NCBI GenBank assembly: GCA_041658245.1 | Contig: JBBAAM010000002.1 | Span: 62,001 to 126,000, forward strand | Origin: Fen-1258 sp041658245 | GTDB taxonomy: Bacteria > Bacteroidota > Ignavibacteria > Ignavibacteriales > Melioribacteraceae | Length of the DNA: 64,000 bases | Direction of reading: 5' to 3' | Shown here: positions 1 through 8,170 of the stretch, piece after piece | Position numbering within the stretch: position 1 is the stretch's first letter | Layout of the letters: every line of letters starts with the position of its first letter | Made by a program: the position numbers and the translations under genes | The notes under the pieces: generated by a model | Told to the model about the DNA's origin: nothing | Databases searched by the model: none | What the model saw: only the letters and a program-made list of their open reading frames with translations

Positions 1-806
1 TTGTTCAATTCACGTACGATTGCATGAATACGAACACCTTTCATACCAACGCAAGCTCCAACCGCATCTATACGTGCATCATTTGATTCAACAGCAACTT
101 TTGCTCTTTCGCCGGGTTCGCGTGCAATTCCTTTTATTTCAATTACTCCGTCATAGATTTCTGGGATTTCAATTTCAAATAATCTTCTTAAGAAAAGATT
201 ATCTCCGCGTGATATTACAATAAGCGGTCCATTCGGAGTTTTTCTAACATCCTTAATGACTGCGCGAATTGTATCACCTTTTCTGTATTTCTCTCTTGGT
301 ATTTGTTCGTTACGCGGAAGAATTAGTTCATTCTTATTGTGATTTATAAGTACATCATTTCTTCTAACTTGGTAAATATCTCCAACAACGATCTCACCGA
401 GCATTTCGCTGTATTCATTATAAACTATTTCTTTTTCGATCTCGCGGATTTTTTGGTTTAAACTTTGGCGTGCAAGATTTATTAATCTTCTTCCAAATTC
501 TTTTAGCTCGATCTTTTCAACAAAGTCTTCGCCGACTTCAAGATCGTCTGCATTCCCTTTTTCGTTAACTTCAACAATGCTGATTTCGGTACCGGGATCG
601 TTAACAGTTTCAACAATAGTTCTTTCAAGAAATATTTCTATATCGCCCTTATCCATATTTACGACTACATCATACTTAGCTTCCAATCCGTATTTTTTCT
701 TAACCATAATTCCGAAAATTTCTTCAATGATTCCTGCAAGAACATCTTTGTCGAGACTTTTCTCTCGGACCATCTGGGCAAAGGATTCTACTATCTCGGT
801 GTTCAT
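1..806 (-). CDS. nusA: Transcription termination/antitermination factor NusA (partial)
   Basis: NusA binds RNA polymerase and nascent RNA and controls pausing, termination and antitermination. The frame starts at the ATG at 806 (MNTEIVESFAQMVREKS) and runs off the left edge, so only about the first 268 residues are visible. The N-terminal polymerase-binding domain is followed by an S1-like RNA-binding domain (around residues 130-205, including GDTIRAVIKDVRKTPNGP) and the beginning of the first KH domain (VGACVGMKGVRI). It lies 16 bp downstream of rimP on the same strand, the usual rimP-nusA order, and probably shares the rimP promoter. Truncation is only by the window edge. Identification is secure from the domain order and the neighbour. 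Confidence 0.95.
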   Translation of the reverse strand, partial: MNTEIVESFAQMVREKSLDKDVLAGIIEEIFGIMVKKKYGLEAKYDVVVNMDKGDIEIFLERTIVETVNDPGTEISIVEVNEKGNADDLEVGEDFVEKIELKEFGRRLINLARQSLNQKIREIEKEIVYNEYSEMLGEIVVGDIYQVRRNDVLINHNKNELILPRNEQIPREKYRKGDTIRAVIKDVRKTPNGPLIVISRGDNLFLRRLFEIEIPEIYDGVIEIKGIAREPGERAKVAVESNDARIDAVGACVGMKGVRIHAIVRELN

Positions 807-822
807 TTTTACTCCTGTGTGA

Positions 823-1269
823 TCAAAAACTAATTAATACTTTTGCTTTGATAATGTTATTAAAATTTATTTTATACTCTAAGTTTTTTTCAGTGAAGAA
901 AAGATCTTCACCTTCAATACGGATTAACTTTGCAATCAACTTTTTGATTTCTTCGGCATCTTTGAATTCAATTTCAAATTTTCTGTTGATGTGCTTACCG
1001 TACTGGACTAAAAATTTAAGCGGTCTTTCAACACCCGGAGAAGAAACATCCAGTCTATAATGAGAACCAATCAGTTTTTCAGATTCGATAATTTCATTCA
1101 ACATTCGGCTGGCATTAGCACAGTCAACAGTGGTGATTCCTTTTTCGTTATCTATATATACTTCGATAATACGAAGGTGGTTATCGCCGCGTGTAACTAA
1201 ATCGATAAGAACAAAGCCTTGAGTTCTAACAATTTCTTCGAATCTGTTGAAAATTTGCTGTTTTTCCAT
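823..1269 (-). CDS. rimP: Ribosome maturation factor RimP
   Basis: RimP is a cytoplasmic factor for 30S subunit maturation. From the ATG at 1269 the product is 148 residues, the usual family length. It carries the family core: VDCANASRMLNEIIE in the N-terminal domain, then the highly typical YRLDVSSPGVERPL stretch, and a C-terminal SH3-like part. The frame is open further upstream to about 1344, but that extra stretch (FALSISPLEGDF) does not resemble RimP. It also covers a promoter and a leader hairpin, so 1269 is preferred. nusA follows after 16 bp, forming the conserved operon. The ribosome-binding site is weak, as is common in Bacteroidota relatives. Confidence 0.95.
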   Translation of the reverse strand: MEKQQIFNRFEEIVRTQGFVLIDLVTRGDNHLRIIEVYIDNEKGITTVDCANASRMLNEIIESEKLIGSHYRLDVSSPGVERPLKFLVQYGKHINRKFEIEFKDAEEIKKLIAKLIRIEGEDLFFTEKNLEYKINFNNIIKAKVLISF

Positions 1270-1285
1270 ATTCCACAAATAAAAA

Positions 1286-1302
1286 TCGCCCTCGAGGGGC
1301 GA
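1286..1302 (-). terminator. Hairpin plus U-run in the rimP leader (possible attenuator)
   Basis: On the minus strand, arms TCGCCC and GGGCGA enclose a five-base loop and are followed directly by ATTTTTATTT. The hairpin falls between the predicted rimP promoter (1314-1346) and the rimP start (1269). It is therefore inside the short rimP-nusA leader rather than at the end of a gene. An intrinsic terminator in a nusA operon leader could provide autoregulation, as known for nusA operons elsewhere. That role is inference. Confidence 0.5.
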
Positions 1303-1313
1303 AATAGACAGTG

Positions 1314-1346
1314 CAAAGGTAGAAAGATTAGCTTGAAATAGCAAAA
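1314..1346 (-). promoter_or_regulatory. Bacteroidota-type promoter for rimP-nusA
   Basis: On the minus strand TACCTTTG (1314-1321) matches the -7 consensus TAnnTTTG. A TTG of the -33 element (within TTTTGC, 1341-1346) lies 20 bp upstream. Spacing and sequence agree with the tRNA promoter at 13089-13120. Transcription would start near 1307, about 40 bases before the rimP ATG at 1269. Confidence 0.7.
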
Positions 1347-1385
1347 GGAATTAAGGATTATGATTTTTGATTTACGACTTTGGAT

Positions 1386-1757
1386 TTACGATTTGTTGGA
1401 CAAGCGATTTTTAGTAGTCTTACCTATTTGGGTGAATATTGCTGTGAGTTCATCTGCTTCTTTAAAAAGAGATGTCAACTGCTCGGGATATGTTAAACCC
1501 GAGTCTCTCATCAATTCAAGCCAGAAAGTTGATTCATCCGCTTCTTCTTCAATCAATTTAATTTTATATATGAAGTCTGCACGAGATTTTGCTCTTAGAG
1601 CCGCACGATAATTTGCAGCAACGGAAGTTCCTGCTCGTAATAATTGAGAGCAAAGAACAGAATTAATAGAGTTTTTAGGTGTGGAGTTAACGAACAAAAT
1701 AATATCAAGAGCGAACTTTTTCGTTCTATTCATTAATTCTGTTTTTGTCATAATCAT
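1386..1757 (-). CDS. Four-helix-bundle (S23/IVS family) protein
   Basis: This 123-residue protein belongs to the small four-helix-bundle family first noticed in 23S rRNA intervening sequences; its function is unknown. Family features are the central LLRAGTSVAANYRAA segment, the KIKLIEEEADES stretch and the FWLELMRDSG stretch. It is made only of amphipathic helices, with no signal or membrane segment. The gene lies between rimP and the SIMPL gene and is flanked on both sides by AT-rich variants of gatttacga and ccaaaatcat, suggesting a mobile or dispersed insertion. A second member occurs at 33095-33451. Confidence 0.85.
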   Translation of the reverse strand: MIMTKTELMNRTKKFALDIILFVNSTPKNSINSVLCSQLLRAGTSVAANYRAALRAKSRADFIYKIKLIEEEADESTFWLELMRDSGLTYPEQLTSLFKEADELTAIFTQIGKTTKNRLSNKS

Positions 1758-1802
1758 CTCATCGAGAAAATAATTCCTAAATCCAAAATCATAATTCGTA
1801 AA

Positions 1803-2534
1803 TCACTTGATCTCAAATGATGCGCTTACAACAGCAGTTATTTCCTTTTCGATAGATGTCGCATCGTTCATTCCGTAATCTGAAATCAAATTTGAGTTAC
1901 GCGGGGTAATTTGAATTACTCCCATTCTTGCATTACGAAGCGGGCCGAGACTTTTGCCGGTTGCTTCTGCGATTTTAATAGCACGATCCATCGCGTTCTT
2001 TGATGCAGCAGCTTGTACTTCGATTTTTAAGTCATCAATTTTTGTGTAAAGATATTCCGGGGCTTCTACATTAATATCCAATCCTTTTTCAACAAGAGAA
2101 CTGAGTGTGACTGAAAGTTTTTTTATTTTTTTTACATCATTGGATTTTATTTCGAAACGTTGGCTGTAAACATAATGCGATACATTTTGCGTCTGTACTC
2201 CGTTAGCGGCAACTTCAAAAACGGGATAACCGTTAATTCCAAAAACCTCTACCAGATCTTTTTTGAATCCTTGAGTTTCCAAATATTTTAATATTGTGGG
2301 CATTTGCTGTTGAACAACCTGATAAGCATTTTGTCTGCTGGAACTTGTCGCTTGTAATGTCCCGCGCAGAATGCCAAGATCGGAAACGATTTCTTTCTTT
2401 GCGGAACCGGTTACAGTTATTGTTTGATCGGCATTCTTTGTTGATTTCCAAACAAATGAAAAAATAATTACCGAAAGTAGAATTGCTCCGGCAAGAATGG
2501 ATACCGGAATAATGTATTTGAATTTATCGTTCAT
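1803..2534 (-). CDS. SIMPL (DUF541) domain protein, membrane-anchored
   Basis: This is a 243-residue protein with one N-terminal membrane segment (about residues 8-30, YIIPVSILAGAILLSVIIF) and a periplasmic SIMPL domain. The domain begins with the characteristic ITVTGSAKKEIVSDLG and includes AASKNAMDRAIKIAEATG, the conserved part near the C-terminus. SIMPL proteins are periplasmic or outer-membrane proteins of poorly defined role, linked in some bacteria to oxidative stress or signalling. The start at 2534 places the membrane segment correctly. It stands alone between the T9SS exoprotein gene and the four-helix-bundle gene, so the neighbours give no specific clue. Confidence 0.85.
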   Translation of the reverse strand: MNDKFKYIIPVSILAGAILLSVIIFSFVWKSTKNADQTITVTGSAKKEIVSDLGILRGTLQATSSSRQNAYQVVQQQMPTILKYLETQGFKKDLVEVFGINGYPVFEVAANGVQTQNVSHYVYSQRFEIKSNDVKKIKKLSVTLSSLVEKGLDINVEAPEYLYTKIDDLKIEVQAAASKNAMDRAIKIAEATGKSLGPLRNARMGVIQITPRNSNLISDYGMNDATSIEKEITAVVSASFEIK

Positions 2535-2594
2535 GATGAACTCTGCATTTTGTTAGTTATAAGATAATATTTGTTTTTAAAAAGTGGAGTTAAT

Positions 2595-4256
2595 TTATTT
2601 CGTCAAAACCATTTTTTTAGTCTCAATATACTTCCCGGCTTTTAATGTATAGAAATAAATACCGGATGAGAATTGAGAATGGAGAATGGAGAATTGAGAA
2701 TTATATACTCCGGCCTGTTGATATTCATCTACAAGGGTTGCAACTTCCCGTCCGAGTAAATCGTAAACTTTTAATGTAACAAAACTGCTTACTGCCAACT
2801 GATAACTGATCACTGTTGATGGATTAAACGGATTGGGGTAGTTTTGATACAGAATAAATTGTGTTGGGATATTACTATTTTTTTCATTCACAATACCAGT
2901 AAAGATTTTGTCCATTATATTCTCATAGAAATATGTCCGCGTCAATAATCCAAAACCTCTCACTCTTTGTAAAGCTTCTAAACGTGTTTTATAACTTGCT
3001 GCAATTTGAGCAATAACAATTTCTTGTGAATCACCATAAGCTAAGTCGAAGGGTCCTACCGAAATAAGCGCGCGATAATCCTTCATTAATGTACAATACC
3101 AACCTGATAAATAATAAGGATTTCCGGGATACATGTATTTAGTTGCCACGTTCGTCGTCGGATTAACAATATTCCTTCCGAATTGATTAAGACCTCTCAA
3201 AAAATTATAATAAATTGGTTCAATCGGTGGTGATTCTATGTAATCTAATGACAACCATTCCACAGTACTGAAAGAACTCATACTCATATAATTTTTTTTG
3301 TCCGCATCCCATGGGCCGCTTAATAATATAGAACCGTATGCAGCGGACTCGTTTTTATAAACAGTATCAATATCTTTTCCGTTATAGATAAATCCAAGTT
3401 GATATAGAGTATCACAACCAACAAGATCGTCGCCCGCATTACCACCTATATCTGCATCACTCCAATAACCTATATATGCATTTTTAATAGAATCTTTATC
3501 TTTATTCTTATTAATGATTTTATATTTTTTGAAAATTATATTATCTAAAAAATCGTCTTTTTTATATCCCCAAATCGTTGCTTGAAGTTCAACACCTTCA
3601 AATTCATTAAACCCGATGTCGTTTGCTACAAACCAAAGTGTTTGTTCTGCATCTTCAATTCCAGGCAGATCAATGTACGGCTCATACTTACCATTGTTAT
3701 TAACATCAACAAACGGAGCTCCGTCCGATGCACGCCATTCTTCCCGATCTTTTTTATATTGATTAATAATTTGTTCCATTGCCTTTTTCTCATCATATGC
3801 TTCAACTTCAAGTACCGATTGATTTATTTTATTTCGAACCTTAAAAACCCGTGCAGTTTCTGAAGCAGGATCTTCAGCATTGCCGTTGGATAAAATTTTT
3901 CCTGGATTCATCCATGATTTGTACATTGAACCAGTTAGAACAATCTTACTTACATTGTTAACATTACTTTTATCTTTTAACATTCCTCCTAGGATTAATC
4001 CTGATTGATACACTAAATTTTTCTTTGAACCTATTGGAAAAATAAATCCCCAACTCATAAAAGAACTATCAATATCTGCAAATCCGTTGTTATAGATAAA
4101 AGTTGAGATGTTATTACAATTGAACTTAGCGTATTTCGGTGTAACGGATTGTTTAGATAATGTTGATGACTTGGAAATTTTCTCTTGGGATATAATTAAG
4201 ACATTAAGCAATAATAGAAAAAATAAAATGGAATTAAACAATCTTCTAGTAATCAT
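2595..4256 (-). CDS. T9SS type A sorted exoprotein (paralogue 1)
   Basis: This is a secreted protein of about 553 residues. The start at 4256 is chosen because it begins a clean signal peptide (MITRRLFNSILFFLLLLNV) after a GGGGA stretch; the frame is open further upstream but overlaps the previous gene. The body matches the upstream gene closely, sharing DVNNNGKYEP (a calcium-loop-like motif), WSDADIGGNAGDDLVGCDT and GPFDLAYGDSQEI. It ends in a complete type IX sorting domain (YQNYPNPFNPSTVISY, then LKVYDLLGREVATLVDE, then ETKKMVLTK). It is probably surface-attached or secreted; the substrate is unknown. Parts of the sorting domain are encoded by simple dispersed repeats (2668-2703 and 2785-2820). 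Confidence 0.85.
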   Translation of the reverse strand: MITRRLFNSILFFLLLLNVLIISQEKISKSSTLSKQSVTPKYAKFNCNNISTFIYNNGFADIDSSFMSWGFIFPIGSKKNLVYQSGLILGGMLKDKSNVNNVSKIVLTGSMYKSWMNPGKILSNGNAEDPASETARVFKVRNKINQSVLEVEAYDEKKAMEQIINQYKKDREEWRASDGAPFVDVNNNGKYEPYIDLPGIEDAEQTLWFVANDIGFNEFEGVELQATIWGYKKDDFLDNIIFKKYKIINKNKDKDSIKNAYIGYWSDADIGGNAGDDLVGCDTLYQLGFIYNGKDIDTVYKNESAAYGSILLSGPWDADKKNYMSMSSFSTVEWLSLDYIESPPIEPIYYNFLRGLNQFGRNIVNPTTNVATKYMYPGNPYYLSGWYCTLMKDYRALISVGPFDLAYGDSQEIVIAQIAASYKTRLEALQRVRGFGLLTRTYFYENIMDKIFTGIVNEKNSNIPTQFILYQNYPNPFNPSTVISYQLAVSSFVTLKVYDLLGREVATLVDEYQQAGVYNSQFSILHSQFSSGIYFYTLKAGKYIETKKMVLTK

Positions 4257-4278
4257 ATCAATTTCCCCAAAAACACTT

Positions 4279-6861
4279 TCAAAAATGATCGGGAATAAAA
4301 ACTTCAGTAACAAATGCCAGCTTAAGTATTTTTGATTTTCCATAATCGGGCAATTCAATATGAACTATATATAACCCTGAAGGGATTTGGTAATTTGATT
4401 CGGTTAACATATTCCATCTTAAAAACTGATCGGGAGAATCTTTTTCCAGTTTGCGGACTAATTGCCCTGCAAGATTAAATATTCTAATAACCGCCCGTTG
4501 AGGAAGATGTGTGAATGTTACGTGTCTATCGTACTTGTTAAATTCATTTCTATAATTACCGTAATATGGATTTGGAAAGACATTAATTTTTTCGATGTCA
4601 TCAATGGCAAGTTTCTCATCATAAACTACTTTGGGTGTAGTAAATCGGAAAACATCATTCTCGTCAGGCATTTTTCTCCAGTCAAAATTTACTTTAAGAA
4701 TAAAACCATCTGTAACCAGATAATCATTATCACCCCAAAGATTGGTTTGATTGACCAAGAGAGGTTTGTTCGTAGTAATATCTGTTAGATTAAATTTTGA
4801 CGTGCGCTTAAAAGTAATTTCATAATCATGTCCGGTAACTTTTGTCGGATCAACAATCATTGCAATAATTTCCGCACTTGAACTTCCAAAAATATGTTTA
4901 GCGGTTATAAGATCGCCAAATTTGCTTTCATAACGAATACCGGGTTTAGGAGACTGCGGTTTTACAGTTAAAATTGAGATTGCACTTTCAACATAACCAT
5001 ATGGGAAATCAGCATCATTCGCAATACGGAAATAACTAACACCGAAATCATAATCGCTTCCATTGTTAAGTGGTATTTCATTCAGATAATCTTTTTTAAT
5101 TGAGATGAACCGCTGAATTCCGAAATCAGAACCAAATTTTTTATTGACTTGAGATACAGATCCTTTTGTTGGTTCAACCTCTTCATCATAAATATATTGC
5201 CGGTTATCTTTAAGATCGAATGTGGCAATTATTTTTTTTTCTCCAAGCGTAGATTCATCTTTTGAGATCTGATAAACATTGTATCCCTGGAATGAGTAGA
5301 CTGTTGACTTAGCGTTTTCAATTTCGTTTATTTTCCCAATGTCACTGCCCCATGTTAAAATAATTTCTCTATCCATCTCTGCGGCTTGCAGGTCTGGTAA
5401 TTGTTTAAAAGTGCTTGGGGGAATAAAATTTACTTTGTATAATTGTTTAGCTGCGCTGACAGATTTTTTAAGAAGTGAAATTGCAGCAAGGCGAGAAAAA
5501 CCTTTATCACCACCCGCAGCTATTTGAGCAAAAATAACTTCTTGAGTATCACCAACAGCCATATTGAATGGACCGGAACAAAGCATCATTCTTCGATCAT
5601 GTATTCTATCAATCCATCCATTCGGATAAGTCTTTCCTGCCACAAAACCTTGCTGGGTAATTGGATCGCCTGAGAATGGGAATTTTGTTGTCCCACCGGT
5701 TATTGGATTTGGGTGTGGAGTTCCATCGCTTAAGTTACCTTGTAAAAAATTATACAACTGTAAAGTTCCATTATACCCGCCAAGAATTGGATCTCCATAC
5801 GGTGAGGGATATTTGTATAACCAGCTAAAACTTGTCATTTGTAAATTCTTTTTACCCGTAAAAGTTTTCCCAAAAAATTTCGCCGCATCACTTCCGCTTG
5901 TGGAAATAACCGGCCCTTGTAATAGGCAAAAGCCGACTGAAGGAATGTAAGCGCCATAGGAAGGATCGCTATCATCACCATTATAATCATATCCAAGATT
6001 TAGCAATGTATCACATCCAACAAGGTCATCGCCCGCATCACCGCCAATATCAGGATCAGACCATATTCCGAAGTACATATCTTCAAATTTTGTATTACTC
6101 TTGTTGATAATGAGATATCGTTTAAAGATCATGTTATTGAGAGGTTCAACATTATTATAAGCCCAAACAGTAGTTTGCATTTCAACGCCCATCGGTAACG
6201 AACCATAAAGTTTTTTTGTCTGAATGGAATCAAGATCGTTTGCAGCAAACCAAATTGTTTGATCTGCATCCGGAACACCGGGAATATCTATTGTCGGTTC
6301 ATAAACTCCATTTCCATTTACATCCTTAAAAGGTGCACCGCTGCTTGCAGGCCATTCGTTCCAATCTTTTTCATATTGATTGAATATGGTTTGACGATCT
6401 TTGCTCTCATCTTTTACTTCAATAGATAAGTCGCCGGTTTTAAAATCAGTTCGAACTCGATAAGCACGGACAGATTGAGAATTTGGATCTTCTGGTTTTC
6501 CGTTAGGTAAAACTTTCCCTGGTGTTAATCCGGTATTATAAGATGAACCGCCGCTTCTTATTTGACCGTTTACTTTGCCTGCCCAGAGTAATCCGGATTT
6601 GTAAACAAGTGTTTTACCGGAAAGCTTTGGGTATTCGAATCCTGAATCTCCGGTAAGAGATTGATCTGCCTCTCCTGTGTTAAGGATAGACGTGGAGGTA
6701 TTATTGATATTAATCTTAGCTCGTTGAATAACAAGATTTGTTGATTGTACTGATGTTATTGGTTTGTCTTTAATCTGTGCATGTAACTGAGTAAGATTAA
6801 TTAGAAATAATAAAAAAAACAACTCAGTATTAATTGATATTCCGAAGAAACGCGCAACCAT
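4279..6861 (-). CDS. Large secreted protein with C-terminal sorting-like domain (paralogue 2)
   Basis: A protein of about 860 residues starting at the ATG at 6861, with GGGGAAG just upstream; a TTG at 6873 is less likely. A signal peptide (residues 1-29, ending near LTQLHAQ) is followed by a body paralogous to the next gene: DVNGNGVYEPTIDIPG, IWSDPDIGGDAGDDLVGCDT and GPFNMAVGDTQEV. It then has an extra module and a C-terminal sorting or FlgD-like domain (INVFPNPYYGNY to SGLYIVHIELPDYG). The terminal residues TEVFIPDHF differ from the usual basic end. The two genes lie 22 bp apart and probably arose by tandem duplication. It is likely a T9SS-exported surface protein of unknown function. Confidence 0.8.
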   Translation of the reverse strand: MVARFFGISINTELFFLLFLINLTQLHAQIKDKPITSVQSTNLVIQRAKININNTSTSILNTGEADQSLTGDSGFEYPKLSGKTLVYKSGLLWAGKVNGQIRSGGSSYNTGLTPGKVLPNGKPEDPNSQSVRAYRVRTDFKTGDLSIEVKDESKDRQTIFNQYEKDWNEWPASSGAPFKDVNGNGVYEPTIDIPGVPDADQTIWFAANDLDSIQTKKLYGSLPMGVEMQTTVWAYNNVEPLNNMIFKRYLIINKSNTKFEDMYFGIWSDPDIGGDAGDDLVGCDTLLNLGYDYNGDDSDPSYGAYIPSVGFCLLQGPVISTSGSDAAKFFGKTFTGKKNLQMTSFSWLYKYPSPYGDPILGGYNGTLQLYNFLQGNLSDGTPHPNPITGGTTKFPFSGDPITQQGFVAGKTYPNGWIDRIHDRRMMLCSGPFNMAVGDTQEVIFAQIAAGGDKGFSRLAAISLLKKSVSAAKQLYKVNFIPPSTFKQLPDLQAAEMDREIILTWGSDIGKINEIENAKSTVYSFQGYNVYQISKDESTLGEKKIIATFDLKDNRQYIYDEEVEPTKGSVSQVNKKFGSDFGIQRFISIKKDYLNEIPLNNGSDYDFGVSYFRIANDADFPYGYVESAISILTVKPQSPKPGIRYESKFGDLITAKHIFGSSSAEIIAMIVDPTKVTGHDYEITFKRTSKFNLTDITTNKPLLVNQTNLWGDNDYLVTDGFILKVNFDWRKMPDENDVFRFTTPKVVYDEKLAIDDIEKINVFPNPYYGNYRNEFNKYDRHVTFTHLPQRAVIRIFNLAGQLVRKLEKDSPDQFLRWNMLTESNYQIPSGLYIVHIELPDYGKSKILKLAFVTEVFIPDHF

Positions 6862-6954
6862 ATTCTTCCCCAAGAAAAATTTCTAATTGAAAGTTACGAT
6901 CAATAGATTAAAAAGCAACTCAAATAATTTGGGAATTAAGGTAAGAACTCTTTT

Positions 6955-8088
6955 TTAAGCTGAAAACTTGGTAAGTATTTCATCGCAGACTGCATAACCT
7001 TTTGGTGTTAATTTAATCAATTGATCTTTTTCGATAAGAAATTTTTCTTGTTCAAGTTGAATCAAATAATTTTTGTTCTTCACCTGCCATTCATTTCCAA
7101 AAAGATTATTCAGTTCGAGCAGATCAAGTCCCTTGCTGCGAAGAGCAAGCATTACATACTCATTCAACATTTCATTTTTCGAGAGTATTTCTTCTCCAAT
7201 AACCGCATTCCCTTTTGATTCAATAGCTGTGTTATAAAAATTTAATGGTGAATAATTCCACCAGCGTTTTCCGTTAATGAAAGAATGTGCCGATGTACCA
7301 AAGCTTAGGTAATCTTTGTATCTCCAATATGTATTATTATGTACGCATTCAAATCCTTTTTTAGAAAAGTTGGAAACTTCATACTGTTCAAATCCTTGCT
7401 GAGTAAGAAAATCAATTGTTAATTCATAAAGGTCGGCATCGTAATCTTCATTTTGCATTTTCACTTTACCATCGAGAACCATTTTATTAAGTATTGTCCC
7501 TTTCTCTAAAATCAAACTGTATGCAGATATGTGTTTGATCGGTAGCTGAATCGCTTGATCCAAGTTGTATTGCCATTTCTCTTTGGTTTGTCCGGGTAAA
7601 TTAAAAATTAGATCAACACTTATGTTTTCAAAACCAACTGCAGCAGCATCGCGAACAGTTTGAATTGCAGTTTGCGAGTTATGTATTCGAGTTAGAAATT
7701 TCAATTCATCCTCATTGAACGATTGTATTCCAATGCTAATCCGGTTGATACCGATTTCTCTGAACTCTGCTAACTTTTCAATACTTACTGTTCCTGGATT
7801 TGTTTCGAGTGTTATTTCTGCGTCTTCATTTACAGAAAATTTTCTTTTAATGTGTTGTATTATTTCAGAAATATAATGCGGTTCCATAAATGACGGCGTT
7901 CCGCCGCCGAAAAAAATAGAGATTATTTTTCTTCCTTCGGAATATTGCGCGGAGTAAAAATCTATTTCTTTTTTTAATGCATTTAAGTATGAAGAAACAT
8001 TTTCGTAAGAGATGATTGAGTAAAAATCGCAGTAGATACATTTGTGATCACAGAATGGAATATGAATATAAATTGCAGTTTCTTTCAA
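6955..8088 (-). CDS. hemW: Radical SAM heme chaperone HemW
   Basis: HemW is a radical SAM protein related to oxygen-independent coproporphyrinogen oxidase and is thought to deliver heme. The 377-residue product has the family opening YIHIPFCDHKCIYCDFYS, with the CxxxCxxC cluster motif near residue 12, FFGGGTPS, and the glycine-rich SAM-binding region. It also has ISVDLIFNLPGQT and the HemW-typical HNNTYWRYKDYLSFG. The start must be the TTG at 8088, because the preceding in-frame codon is a stop and the IHIPFC motif sits at the expected distance. A terminator separates it from the upstream gene. Confidence 0.93.
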   Translation of the reverse strand: MKETAIYIHIPFCDHKCIYCDFYSIISYENVSSYLNALKKEIDFYSAQYSEGRKIISIFFGGGTPSFMEPHYISEIIQHIKRKFSVNEDAEITLETNPGTVSIEKLAEFREIGINRISIGIQSFNEDELKFLTRIHNSQTAIQTVRDAAAVGFENISVDLIFNLPGQTKEKWQYNLDQAIQLPIKHISAYSLILEKGTILNKMVLDGKVKMQNEDYDADLYELTIDFLTQQGFEQYEVSNFSKKGFECVHNNTYWRYKDYLSFGTSAHSFINGKRWWNYSPLNFYNTAIESKGNAVIGEEILSKNEMLNEYVMLALRSKGLDLLELNNLFGNEWQVKNKNYLIQLEQEKFLIEKDQLIKLTPKGYAVCDEILTKFSA

Positions 8089-8129
8089 CTAATAACCTGA
8101 CGAAAATGTAACTGGAAAATACAATAAGA

Positions 8130-8152
8130 AAAGGGGCTTGTTCAGCCCCTTT
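8130..8152 (-). terminator. Intrinsic terminator after the DUF6588-like gene
   Basis: Arms AAAGGGGCT and AGCCCCTTT (nine base pairs) enclose a five-base loop. On the minus strand the hairpin is followed by TTTTCTTATT. It lies 18 bp after the stop of the 8171-9223 gene and before hemW. Confidence 0.85.
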
Positions 8153-8170
8153 AGCAGAAAATTATTTTGT

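Noticed and set aside
4257..4358. Longer N-terminus of the T9SS exoprotein starting at 4358
   Set aside because: It overlaps the preceding gene and would place the signal peptide internally; the start at 4256 gives a normal signal peptide.
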